Source: Faucicola sp902506225
Lineage (GTDB): Bacteria > Pseudomonadota > Gammaproteobacteria > Pseudomonadales > Moraxellaceae
Assembly: GCA_902506225.1 (NCBI GenBank)
Contig: LR733345.1
Coordinates: 1,860,001-1,924,000 of the forward strand
Direction: 5' to 3'
DNA length: 64,000 bases
In this document: piece by piece, positions 35,020-43,090 of the stretch
Numbering within the stretch: position 1 is the first letter of the stretch
How the letters are laid out: the number at the start of each line of letters is the position of its first letter
Program-made: the position numbers and the translations under genes
The notes under the pieces: model-generated
The model's input: only the letters and a program-made list of their open reading frames with translations
Told to the model about the DNA's origin: nothing
Database searches by the model: none

Positions 35020-36963
35020 ATGCGTTATACCTGTCAGACATCACCACGTTTTATCAAAAAGCCATTTTTTAATATCCATCCAATCACGCAAAGCGTTTTG
35101 GTGATTATTGGCATGTCCATGACTGGTGTTAGCGCTCATGCAGCGGCTAGCGAAGCTGCTAATGGCGAAACTGAATCCACCTTGCCGAGCCTTACTTTTA
35201 CCACCACAGCAACCAAAACGCCGACGCTTGTCAAGAATACCATCGCCCAAACCACCGTGATTGATGAAGAACAATTACAACGTTATCGCGGTCAAAGCGT
35301 ACTGGATGTATTGCGCAATCAGCCAGGCTTAACTATTAAACAAAGCGGGGGAGATGGTACACTCAGCAACTTTTATATGCGTGGTTTTGACAACAAGCAA
35401 ATTTTGGTTTTAATTGACGGTATTCGTTACAGTTCAGTTTCTGCAGGTGGTGCTGCTTTAACGTTACTTCCTGCCGATCAAATTGATCGAATCGAAATTA
35501 TACAGGGTGCAAGTGGCTCAAGTTTGTATGGCACAGATGCCATGGGCGGCGTGATTCAAGTGTTTACCAAAGGACAAAACGCGACACAGTCGAATACTTC
35601 TGTAACCCTTGGTGCTGGCTCCGAAAATTCTTATAAAGCACAGGTAAGTGGACAATATGTCAACAATGGCACAACACTCAGCTTATCAGTGGGACTTGAT
35701 AAAACAGATGGTATTGATGCAAGTTTGCCAACAGCGCCTTATAACATTCATCATCCTGACAAAGATGGGTTCAAATCCAATAATTATAGCTTGGTAGCAA
35801 AACATAAATATAATGACAATTTAGAAGTAGGTCTTTCTGGCTTGGTTACCGACTCTACCACCCACTATGACAGTAGTGCTTTCAATGCAGTTACTTATTT
35901 AAACGATGTATATCCCAATACTTATAGCGATCAAAAAAATGGGGCAGCCACAGCTTACGTGACGTATAACTTGGATAAATTAACCGCCCAATTAAAATAT
36001 GGTCAAAGTTTTGATAAAAGCACAGCTTATGATGGCAACTCTCCCACTGGCAATAAATTCGACACCACCCAAAATCAAGCGAATTTACAGTTAAGTTATA
36101 AATTACCGCTTGGTCAAATTCTCGGTGGCGCTGAATGGTTAAAACAACAACTTGATAGTACTACAAGGTACCAAAAAGCAGATGATCGCACTATTAAAAG
36201 TGGCTATATCGGCTATCAGGTTAATCAGCCAATGTATGATTTACAAGCGCATGTACGTCATGACGATAACTCTGACTATGGCAACAAAACCACTTACAAT
36301 GTAGGGGTAGCTTATCGTACTTCACCAAATTCTAGAATCGGTGGCTCGTATGCGACTGGTTTTCGCGCACCGACATTTAACGACATTGAATACGGCGTGG
36401 CCAATTTAAAGCCTGAAGCCAGCAAAAATACTGAATTGTTTATTGAAAATATTAGCGATAATCAGACCACACGCTTGACTGGCTTTCATTCAACTATAAA
36501 TGATAAAATTTATATCAACCCCAACAACAATTACCTATCTCAAAATTTTGAGCGGGTAAAAATTAATGGCTTAACGTTAGCCTCTGATTGGCAGCTTGAT
36601 AAGGTAATTACGGGCGGTAGTTATACTTATCAATCCGTTAAAAATGACAAAGGCGACAACAAAGATAAATACTTGCCTTATATGCCAAAAAATCAAGCCA
36701 ACTTGTATGTTGGGTATCGTCAGCCAAAGTTTGATATACGCGCTGAGGCACAATATAGTGCAGACCGTTACACCAACGCGGCCAATACTAAAACATTAGA
36801 TAATTACACATTAATTAATTTGATTGGTAATTATTATGTTAATCCTAATTTATCAATCAACGCTCGCATTAACAATTTAACCGATAAAGACTATCAAACC
36901 AGTGAAGGCTACCGCCAAAAAGGCACCAACGCCTTTGCATCACTCACTTATCAATGGTTTTAA
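35020..36963 (+). CDS. TonB-dependent outer-membrane receptor, BtuB-like
   Basis: This is a 647-residue OM transporter. The signal peptide ends near GVSAHAAA (about residue 42-46). The plug domain has the TonB-box region FTTTATKTPT, then VLDVLRNQPGLTIKQSGGDG, YMRGFDNKQILVLIDGIR and QIDRIEIIQGASGSSLYGTDAMGG. The barrel ends in a C-terminal aromatic (YQWF). The size and plug resemble BtuB cobalamin receptors, but other substrates are possible. No cobalamin riboswitch is seen in the 100 bp upstream, which weakens a B12 assignment. I use ATG 35020; a TTG 4 codons upstream has no ribosome site. Confidence 0.82.
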   Translation: MRYTCQTSPRFIKKPFFNIHPITQSVLVIIGMSMTGVSAHAAASEAANGETESTLPSLTFTTTATKTPTLVKNTIAQTTVIDEEQLQRYRGQSVLDVLRNQPGLTIKQSGGDGTLSNFYMRGFDNKQILVLIDGIRYSSVSAGGAALTLLPADQIDRIEIIQGASGSSLYGTDAMGGVIQVFTKGQNATQSNTSVTLGAGSENSYKAQVSGQYVNNGTTLSLSVGLDKTDGIDASLPTAPYNIHHPDKDGFKSNNYSLVAKHKYNDNLEVGLSGLVTDSTTHYDSSAFNAVTYLNDVYPNTYSDQKNGAATAYVTYNLDKLTAQLKYGQSFDKSTAYDGNSPTGNKFDTTQNQANLQLSYKLPLGQILGGAEWLKQQLDSTTRYQKADDRTIKSGYIGYQVNQPMYDLQAHVRHDDNSDYGNKTTYNVGVAYRTSPNSRIGGSYATGFRAPTFNDIEYGVANLKPEASKNTELFIENISDNQTTRLTGFHSTINDKIYINPNNNYLSQNFERVKINGLTLASDWQLDKVITGGSYTYQSVKNDKGDNKDKYLPYMPKNQANLYVGYRQPKFDIRAEAQYSADRYTNAANTKTLDNYTLINLIGNYYVNPNLSINARINNLTDKDYQTSEGYRQKGTNAFASLTYQWF

Positions 36964-36984
36964 CGCAGTTTTAAATTTAACTTT

Positions 36985-37013
36985 AAAGGGCATAGATTTT
37001 ATGCCCTTTTTTT
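36985..37013 (+). terminator. Rho-independent terminator
   Basis: The perfect arms AAAGGGCATA and TATGCCCTTT are followed by T4. It ends the TonB receptor transcript. Confidence 0.88.
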
Positions 37014-37195
37014 ATACTTCTTTTTTTAGCAATTACGTTTTAACTTTTGCACTATTTTGGTTCAAAATATATCATACTACGATTAGCAAGTTGCTATAAA
37101 TGAGGGATTTTTTTATATTCAATGACTGATTTGCTCCCCATCGTTCTATTATTTATCTGTTATAAAAATAATCCAAACATTTTCCAATAGTTTGT

Positions 37196-37211
37196 TGGCA
37201 TTTAAATTGCA
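37196..37211 (+). promoter_or_regulatory. Sigma-54 (-24/-12) promoter upstream of ntrB
   Basis: TGGCATTTAAATTGCA matches TGGCAC-N5-TTGCW with the exact GG-N10-GC spacing. It is 35 bp before the ntrB ATG, so transcription would start near 37223. This fits autogenous control of ntrBC by NtrC and RpoN. Confidence 0.75.
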
Positions 37212-37246
37212 CTTTAACCATTGCTCAAATTTGTGGTAGTTATCCA

Positions 37247-38503
37247 ATGAACCATCCTACTTTTTTACATAGTCCTGAATCCAACCAGACCCTGTTTGAT
37301 GACATGTTCAATAACCTATTATCGGGATTAATTGTCGCTGACAGCAACTATGAATGCGTCTATATCAACGCGACGGCTGAGCAGATTTTGTCAGTTAGTC
37401 AGCAGCATTTACTTCATAAAAATGTTATCGATATTTTAACCCCCGCAAACTATGGAAAATTACTAACGCAAGCACCAGAGCAATCGCATACGGATGATGA
37501 CCCGATAACCTATAAAAAAACCAAAGCACAGGTTAGATTGGCGCTGCAAAACCAATTTGAACATACCAAAAAAATGTACCAAGCTTTTATCCATCATGAT
37601 TGCACCATTTTGGGGCTAAGCACTCAAGGTATTGGTGCACCATTATTGGTCGATTATGGGGTCTCCCCGTTAGAGACCGCTGCGGGGTTTTTCTATTTGA
37701 TTGAAATTTGGGCAAAAGATCGCGAAAGTCGTATTCAACAAGAACAATATCAAAATCACCAACATTTGATAACCCGTCAAATGATTCGCAGTATGGCACA
37801 CGAAGTCAAAAACCCTTTAGCAGGCATCCTTGGGGCAAGCCAGCTGCTTGAGAAGAATTTTAATCAAATCATGAAATCTGATGGGATTGTGCGCTATATT
37901 AATGACACCCAGGCGCAAAAGGTCGCCAATTATCTCAGTATCATCATGGATGAGACCAGACGACTCAATAACTTGGTGACCCAATTGCTGGGCGCGCCAA
38001 ATTTGCCCAACTGGCAAGTAATCAACGTGCATGAGCCACTGCAACATGTGCTAACGTTGGCAGAGATACAAAACCCCAATATTAGTCTAGTCAGAGACTT
38101 TGATTTATCGCTGCCAGAAATCACTGCTGATAAAGACCAGCTTGTACAAGTATTTATGAATATCGTCAATAATGCGATACAAGCGCTCAATGAAAACGAC
38201 ATTGTGTCGCCTGTCATCACGGTAAAGACCCGTATTCAGCACCAACAAACCATTGGCGATATACGACATAAAAGCGTCTTGCGGGTTGATTTTATTGATA
38301 ATGGCTTGGGCATTGATAGTGAGTTGTTACCGCAAATTTTTTATCCTTTGGTCACAGGACGCGCCAATGGTACAGGGTTGGGACTGGCACTTGCTCATGA
38401 CATTATTCAGCGCCATCAAGGGCAAATCAGTGTGACCTCTCAGCCAGGTGAAACCCTGTTTACGATTTTTTTACCTTGGCAAATTCGGCAAATAACCAAA
38501 TGA
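37247..38503 (+). CDS. ntrB: Nitrogen-regulation sensor kinase/phosphatase NtrB (GlnL)
   Basis: This 418-residue soluble histidine kinase phosphorylates NtrC under nitrogen limitation and is controlled by PII. A PAS domain (LLSGLIVADSNYECVYINATAEQILSVS, about 23-50) is followed by a His-kinase domain with phospho-acceptor His185 in RSMAHEVKNPLAGILGASQLLE. LNNLVTQLLG and NVHEPLQHVL are NtrB signatures, and the ATPase motifs are NNAIQAL (N box), DNGLGI and GTGLGLAL. There are no membrane segments. The start is ATG preceded by GGTAG. It is the first gene of an operon with ntrC (112 bp downstream) and a protein kinase gene, behind a sigma-54 promoter. Confidence 0.93.
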   Translation: MNHPTFLHSPESNQTLFDDMFNNLLSGLIVADSNYECVYINATAEQILSVSQQHLLHKNVIDILTPANYGKLLTQAPEQSHTDDDPITYKKTKAQVRLALQNQFEHTKKMYQAFIHHDCTILGLSTQGIGAPLLVDYGVSPLETAAGFFYLIEIWAKDRESRIQQEQYQNHQHLITRQMIRSMAHEVKNPLAGILGASQLLEKNFNQIMKSDGIVRYINDTQAQKVANYLSIIMDETRRLNNLVTQLLGAPNLPNWQVINVHEPLQHVLTLAEIQNPNISLVRDFDLSLPEITADKDQLVQVFMNIVNNAIQALNENDIVSPVITVKTRIQHQQTIGDIRHKSVLRVDFIDNGLGIDSELLPQIFYPLVTGRANGTGLGLALAHDIIQRHQGQISVTSQPGETLFTIFLPWQIRQITK

Positions 38504-38548
38504 TAGTTTAAGCGTGATACACCACAGCATCATGACTAAGCGCCTATG

Positions 38549-38572
38549 AATTTTTCAATCAATTTTTCAATC
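38549..38572. repeat. 12-bp perfect tandem duplication between ntrB and ntrC
   Basis: AATTTTTCAATC occurs twice in succession, followed by a third partial AAT. It is located in the 112-bp spacer ahead of ntrC. Confidence 0.85.
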
Positions 38573-38615
38573 AATAATGTTTAAACCAATACAGTTTCCC
38601 ATATAGGGTTTTTAT

Positions 38616-40403
38616 ATGACTTATCCCAATAATAAAATGCCAACCACCGAACCTATTGTTTGGGTCATCGATGACGACCAAGCGCTACGTATGATTTTGG
38701 AAGATACGCTGACAGATAGTGGATTTCAAGTGCAAACCTTTGGCAATGCGCAATCGGCGTGGCGGCTGCTACAAGATAGCGGGCAAGACAGCCAAGCGAA
38801 GAGTGACAATAGTGCCCCCTTGCCAAGCGTTATCGTCACCGATATTCGAATGCCGATGATGAACGGCTTGGATTTTAGCAGTAAAATCAAACAAGCCTTT
38901 GCACAAATTCCTGTCATCATCATGACCGCGCATGCCGATGTGCAATCTGCGGTGGATAGCTATCAGTCAGGCGCATTTGATTACTTACCCAAGCCGTTTG
39001 AGTTAGATGATGCCATTGCCATGGTGAAAAAAGCTTGCCTGCAAAGCCAGTCAAACCAAACACAAAAGCGCAGTAAGTCTGAAAACTACAACGACTCTCT
39101 GATTCGTGATGCACAGCAGCCACCAACTGAACCCGTGACAGCCGAGCCAGAAAAAGCCCCCACCAACCCATCAGGCATCATCGGGCAATCGATTGCCATG
39201 CAAAAAGTATTTCGGGCAATTGGTCGCCTGTCGCATATGCCGATGACAGTCCTCATCACCGGCGAATCAGGGACGGGTAAAGAGCTGATTGCTAGTGCCT
39301 TACACGAACATTCGCCACGCAAATCCAAACCATTTATCGCGCTCAATATGGCGGCGATTCCGCATGATTTGATTGAAGCTGAACTATTTGGTCATGAAAA
39401 AGGCGCGTTTACGGGTGCGACTACCACGCGCCAAGGGCGTTTTGAGCAGGCGCATGGCGGCACTTTGTTTTTGGATGAAATCGGCGATATGCCTTTACCG
39501 ACCCAGACGCGTTTGCTGCGCGTCTTGGCAAATGGTGAGTTTTACCGTGTCGGTGGGCTCAAACCCATTAAAGTCGATGTACGTATCATCGCAGCGACCC
39601 ATCAAAACTTAGAAACCCTGGTGCAGCAAGGCAAGTTTCGTGAAGATTTGTTTTATCGGCTCAATGTCATTCGACTGGCGCTACCTTCCCTACGTGAGCG
39701 CCGCGAAGACATTCCGCTGTTAATCGATTTTTTTATGCAAAATATCGCCAAAAGCATGCATACCTCGAACAAAACCATCACCCCCTCTGCCATGCATATT
39801 TTGCAAAGCTATCCTTGGCAAGGCAACGTGCGTCAACTTGAAAATACCTGCCGCTGGCTCAGTGTGATGACAACAGGGCAAACCATTCAGCCCAGTGATT
39901 TGCCACCCGAGATTTTACAAGCGTTTGAATCGCAAGATAGCACGCCTGTAACTACACGTGAGCCCAAAATACATAAGACACATAAGACACATAACTATCA
40001 GCCCGACACTCAGTTTGAGACACCTGCGAGCGACCATCCGTCATCTTTGCCAGCTCCCAGTGACAGCCCCAGTGCTATTTCTAATCTGAGTGCCCATTCG
40101 AGTGAGCTGCCAACGCCTTTGCCTGCTACCACGGTCATACCGATCTTACCTGCATCACAAACTGGTGCAACCGCAGATTGGATCACCCCGCTGCAAGTTT
40201 GGGCACAACAAGCACTCGCTGAAGGACAGTATGACATATTGCAAACCGCTTATCCGATGTTTGAGAAATGTTTGCTCGAAGTGGCACTTGCCCATACTGC
40301 TCAGCATAAAGGACAAGCGGCTGACCTACTCGGTTGGGGGCGCAATACCGTGACCCGAAAATACCAGCAGTTGATTGAAGGCAGACCCGTTAAGCTTTCA
40401 TGA
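38616..40403 (+). CDS. ntrC: Nitrogen-regulation response regulator NtrC (GlnG), long form
   Basis: This is a sigma-54 enhancer-binding activator. The receiver domain has phospho-acceptor Asp76 in VTDIRMP, with a Ser/Asp-rich insertion at about 54-70. A linker of about 50 residues leads to the AAA+ domain with Walker A GESGTGKE (216-223), the sigma-54 contact loop GAFTGA (263-268), GGTLFLDEIGDMP and VRQLENTCRWL. A second linker of about 110 residues, rich in Ser/Pro/Thr/His and bearing an IHKTHKTHNYQ repeat, leads to a Fis-type HTH (GQAADLLGWGRNTVTRKY). At 595 residues it is about 125 longer than E. coli NtrC, all in linkers. Its last 4 bases overlap the kinase gene. Confidence 0.93.
   Translation: MTYPNNKMPTTEPIVWVIDDDQALRMILEDTLTDSGFQVQTFGNAQSAWRLLQDSGQDSQAKSDNSAPLPSVIVTDIRMPMMNGLDFSSKIKQAFAQIPVIIMTAHADVQSAVDSYQSGAFDYLPKPFELDDAIAMVKKACLQSQSNQTQKRSKSENYNDSLIRDAQQPPTEPVTAEPEKAPTNPSGIIGQSIAMQKVFRAIGRLSHMPMTVLITGESGTGKELIASALHEHSPRKSKPFIALNMAAIPHDLIEAELFGHEKGAFTGATTTRQGRFEQAHGGTLFLDEIGDMPLPTQTRLLRVLANGEFYRVGGLKPIKVDVRIIAATHQNLETLVQQGKFREDLFYRLNVIRLALPSLRERREDIPLLIDFFMQNIAKSMHTSNKTITPSAMHILQSYPWQGNVRQLENTCRWLSVMTTGQTIQPSDLPPEILQAFESQDSTPVTTREPKIHKTHKTHNYQPDTQFETPASDHPSSLPAPSDSPSAISNLSAHSSELPTPLPATTVIPILPASQTGATADWITPLQVWAQQALAEGQYDILQTAYPMFEKCLLEVALAHTAQHKGQAADLLGWGRNTVTRKYQQLIEGRPVKLS
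39971..39997. repeat. 9-bp tandem repeat (3 copies) in the ntrC linker
   Basis: ACATAAGAC, ACATAAGAC and ACATAACTA follow each other and encode HKT-HKT-HNY in the low-complexity linker before the HTH. Confidence 0.8.
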
Positions 40404-41368
40404 TTGAGACAAAGTCAACTCACCCAGCACTGGTTATCATAAAAAATGGCTGTCAGTCAATCGTGACTGACTTACAGCCACTATCACCTTCAAATCCACT
40501 CAACCATACCGAGCTTTGGTACGGGGTATGGCATTCGGCTCACTCCCCGCCTACTGCCGTTGTCGTTAAACAATTACTACCTCACTTTAGCGCAACCAAT
40601 CTCGCCCATTTTGAGCAAGAAATTAACGCCCTTCATCATTGCCAAAGCCTAGCGATTGACGGCACCCATCATACAAGCGGCATCCCCACGCTGTATGCTT
40701 CAAACCTTCTCCCTGATACCCTCATCTTTGACCAGCAGCAGCCGCAGCAACCTGTTAGCCCCTGTCTGGTCATGTCCTATCATCCAGGCGAGACCTTAAA
40801 ATCCTTGATGTATGCGCATGCTAAATTGCCACTACTCAGTCTTCCGCAAAAAATGACCATTTTTTTACATAGTTGCCAAGTGGTCAACCGTTTACATCAA
40901 TTTGGGCTGATGCATTTGGATCTCAAACCCGCCAACTTTATTGTAAAACCCAATCTTGAGGTGGTGTTAATTGACTTTGGTCTGAGTGATTTTGATGTTA
41001 GCAATGCTATGGGAAAAAATGACTCACTCAATTGCAAAACTTACACCGCTGGTACACCCGCCTATATGAGTCCTGAGCAATTCACAGGACAGACTGTTGA
41101 CAAGTTTAGCGACTACTATAGTTTGGGGGTGGTATGGTACGAATTATTGACGGGATGTCTGCCTTTTATGGCAAATGATTATCCTGGTTGGGCAATTGCG
41201 CATTGCCAACAGCCCGTGCCTTTTTTATGCCCAAATCATCAGCTATCAGAATTTGCTTGCCAAGCTTGCCAGCCTTTTATCGACAAGCTGCTGGCAAAAC
41301 GCGTGGAAAACCGTATTAATAACTTGGCAAATATTATCAATGCGCTAAAAATTTTACTTAACCAATAA
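40400..41368 (+). CDS. Hanks-type serine/threonine protein kinase, translationally coupled to ntrC
   Basis: This 322-residue cytosolic kinase has candidate catalytic Lys57 (VVVKQ), Glu74, the catalytic loop HLDLKPANF (Asp174, Asn179), Mg-binding DFG (192-194) and activation/APE-type TAGTPAYMSPEQ. It also has the conserved WYELLTGCLPF helix. The usual HRD Arg is Leu173, so it is a non-RD kinase and may not need activation-loop phosphorylation. The Gly-rich loop is not evident. There are no membrane or PASTA domains. Its ATG overlaps the ntrC stop codon (ATGA), which points to coupled translation and a link to nitrogen signalling. The target is unknown. Confidence 0.85.
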   Translation: MIETKSTHPALVIIKNGCQSIVTDLQPLSPSNPLNHTELWYGVWHSAHSPPTAVVVKQLLPHFSATNLAHFEQEINALHHCQSLAIDGTHHTSGIPTLYASNLLPDTLIFDQQQPQQPVSPCLVMSYHPGETLKSLMYAHAKLPLLSLPQKMTIFLHSCQVVNRLHQFGLMHLDLKPANFIVKPNLEVVLIDFGLSDFDVSNAMGKNDSLNCKTYTAGTPAYMSPEQFTGQTVDKFSDYYSLGVVWYELLTGCLPFMANDYPGWAIAHCQQPVPFLCPNHQLSEFACQACQPFIDKLLAKRVENRINNLANIINALKILLNQ

Positions 41369-41394
41369 AAAAATGCGTTTTTTTAAAAAACCCC

Positions 41395-41422
41395 TTGCCA
41401 AAGCGAAATTTTTCTATATAAT
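41395..41422 (+). promoter_or_regulatory. Sigma-70 promoter of tRNA-Leu
   Basis: TTGCCA (41395-41400) and a perfect TATAAT (41417-41422) are spaced 16 bp apart, about 57 bp before the mature tRNA 5' end. Confidence 0.65.
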
Positions 41423-41478
41423 AGCCAACCACAAAGACACTGATACAAATATTGAGTCAACACTTTGAGGCAACTCAT

Positions 41479-41563
41479 GGGGCTGTGGCGAAATTGGTAG
41501 ACGCACTGGATTTAGGTTCCAGCGCCGCGAGGTGTAAGAGTTCGAGTCTCTTCAGCCCCACCA
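41479..41563 (+). tRNA. tRNA-Leu (anticodon UAG)
   Basis: This 85-nt class II tRNA has an acceptor stem GGGGCTG/CAGCCCC, D-loop GGTAGACGC, anticodon stem CTGGA/TCCAG with loop TTTAGGT (anticodon TAG), a variable arm, T-arm GTTCGAGTC and an encoded CCA end. It reads CUA and other CUN leucine codons. A promoter precedes it and a terminator follows it. Confidence 0.95.
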
Positions 41564-41586
41564 CTCAAATCGGTATTAGTTAAATT

Positions 41587-41610
41587 AACCTGCCTCTCGC
41601 AGGTTTTTTT
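41587..41610 (+). terminator. Rho-independent terminator after tRNA-Leu
   Basis: The arms AACCTGC and GCAGGTT close a 5-base loop and are followed by T5. Confidence 0.88.
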
Positions 41611-41766
41611 ATGCCCAAAATTCCTGTCTATCTTATCTATTATCTCACCATTGCTTACTGCCTTACTGTTAGCCAGTAGGTTGCTCACTGTGTTGCTAAA
41701 AATTTTTTAACTGATTGCCAACTAGCTACTTTTTAGCTTGCATCTAGTATTAACTGCCCCATCTCT

Positions 41767-41793
41767 ATAGTTAGCTTGTTTATTGCTAACTAT
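41767..41793. promoter_or_regulatory. 9-bp inverted repeat upstream of the AAA ATPase gene
   Basis: ATAGTTAGC and GCTAACTAT are separated by 9 bases, about 40 bp before the ATPase start. It could be an operator or a leader hairpin. Confidence 0.4.
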
Positions 41794-41831
41794 GTTAATT
41801 TTTCTACTGCCTTTTATAAGCCTATATTCCT

Positions 41832-42983
41832 ATGAAAATTTTACAATCGCCCTATTATCAACCGCGAAAGCTGCTCAGCGCCTCCTCTGAGCCGCCCTAC
41901 ACTGTTCAACTCATTGAAGACAACTTCCAATACGCTAGCAAATATAACCCTTTTGAGTCACTACTCGATGATATTTTCCCTGGGGTACATGTTGGCAACC
42001 ATGATATGGTGATTCGCAAAGAGCAGCTCAAAGATTTTGAGCGTTGCACCGATTTTACCACCGTCGCCTATTCGCATAAAAATAATACCTTATATGAGCG
42101 TGAAGCTTGTTATTTTCATCCCAAATATGAAGTGTTCATGCTCACCAATGAAGATTTATCCAATGACTATGACGAATACATCTTTGAGTCAGGCTTGTTA
42201 AAAGTCGTCAGTATTTACTATATTTCGACCAATCCGCATTCTGCGGCGAGTGTCAAAAACGTGTTTGATGAATACTTACAAAAGTATGTGTCGCAAGAGG
42301 CTAAAGTATCGATTTTACTTAAAGAAGTCCATGGTTTTGTGTTTAAAACCCACCGTATCAAGCCATTTCCCATCAATTTAGATACCATGTATCACGAGGA
42401 TTTTCTGCCAGTGCATCAGCACATCAAAGAATCACTCAATCACGATGGTAAAGGCGTGGTACTGTTGCATGGCGTGGCGGGTTCAGGTAAAACTAACTAT
42501 ATCAAATGGCTAACCAGCCAAGTGCCTAATAAAAAATTCATCTTTGTGCCCACTACCATGATTGGGTATTTGACCAACCCTGAATTTATGTCACTATTGG
42601 TGGATAATAAAAACTCGGTATTAGTGCTTGAAGACTGTGAAAATTACATTGCCGAGCGTAGCATTGATAACGCCAATACCGATGTGGTATCAGCGATTTT
42701 GAACATTGCTGATGGTATGCTGTCGGATGTGTTAGAGTGTCAGTTTATTTGTACCTTTAACTCCGATATCTCGAAAATTGACCCCGCGCTGCTGCGTAAA
42801 GGTCGATTAATAGCTGAGTATAAATTCAAAGAACTGTCCGTCGAAAAATCCAATGCGTTTTTGGCATCGATTGATAAAGCTATCACCGTCAATAAACCGC
42901 ACTCATTGGCAGAGCTAACCAACATGGATCATCTGTCCTATCGAGAGAAACAAGCAGAAAAACCCAAATTTGGTTTTGTATGA
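41832..42983 (+). CDS. Orphan AAA-family ATPase with unclassified N-terminal domain
   Basis: This is a 383-residue cytosolic protein. Residues 1 to about 185 form a mixed alpha/beta region I do not recognise (acidic and aromatic; QLIEDNFQYASKYNPFE near 26-42). The AAA core has Walker A GVAGSGKT (214-221), Walker B VLVLED (263-268), sensor Asn310 in CTFNSD and basic RKGR (322-325), as in BCS1/FtsH-like AAA proteins. No protease or membrane part is present. A short tail ends PKFGFV. It has no clear Shine-Dalgarno site, is monocistronic between tRNA-Leu and clpA, and has its own terminator. The role is unknown; remodelling of a partner protein is a guess. Confidence 0.75.
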   Translation: MKILQSPYYQPRKLLSASSEPPYTVQLIEDNFQYASKYNPFESLLDDIFPGVHVGNHDMVIRKEQLKDFERCTDFTTVAYSHKNNTLYEREACYFHPKYEVFMLTNEDLSNDYDEYIFESGLLKVVSIYYISTNPHSAASVKNVFDEYLQKYVSQEAKVSILLKEVHGFVFKTHRIKPFPINLDTMYHEDFLPVHQHIKESLNHDGKGVVLLHGVAGSGKTNYIKWLTSQVPNKKFIFVPTTMIGYLTNPEFMSLLVDNKNSVLVLEDCENYIAERSIDNANTDVVSAILNIADGMLSDVLECQFICTFNSDISKIDPALLRKGRLIAEYKFKELSVEKSNAFLASIDKAITVNKPHSLAELTNMDHLSYREKQAEKPKFGFV

Positions 42984-43033
42984 TTATTAAGCCCATTTAT
43001 TAAGTATAGTCATTAAACATCATCACTAGGCAT

Positions 43034-43065
43034 AAAAAAAAGGAGCGCAATTGGCTCCTTTTTTT
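43034..43065. terminator. Bidirectional rho-independent terminator
   Basis: The arms AAAAAAAGGAGC and GCTCCTTTTTTT close a 7-base loop between the AAA ATPase gene (+) and clpA (-). Confidence 0.9.
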
Positions 43066-43090
43066 ATACTAGACATTACTAAACCTAGAC

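Noticed and set aside
41479..43030. tRNA-Leu as an integration (att) site carrying the AAA ATPase as a mobile element
   Set aside because: No copy of the tRNA 3' end was seen downstream and no integrase is present.
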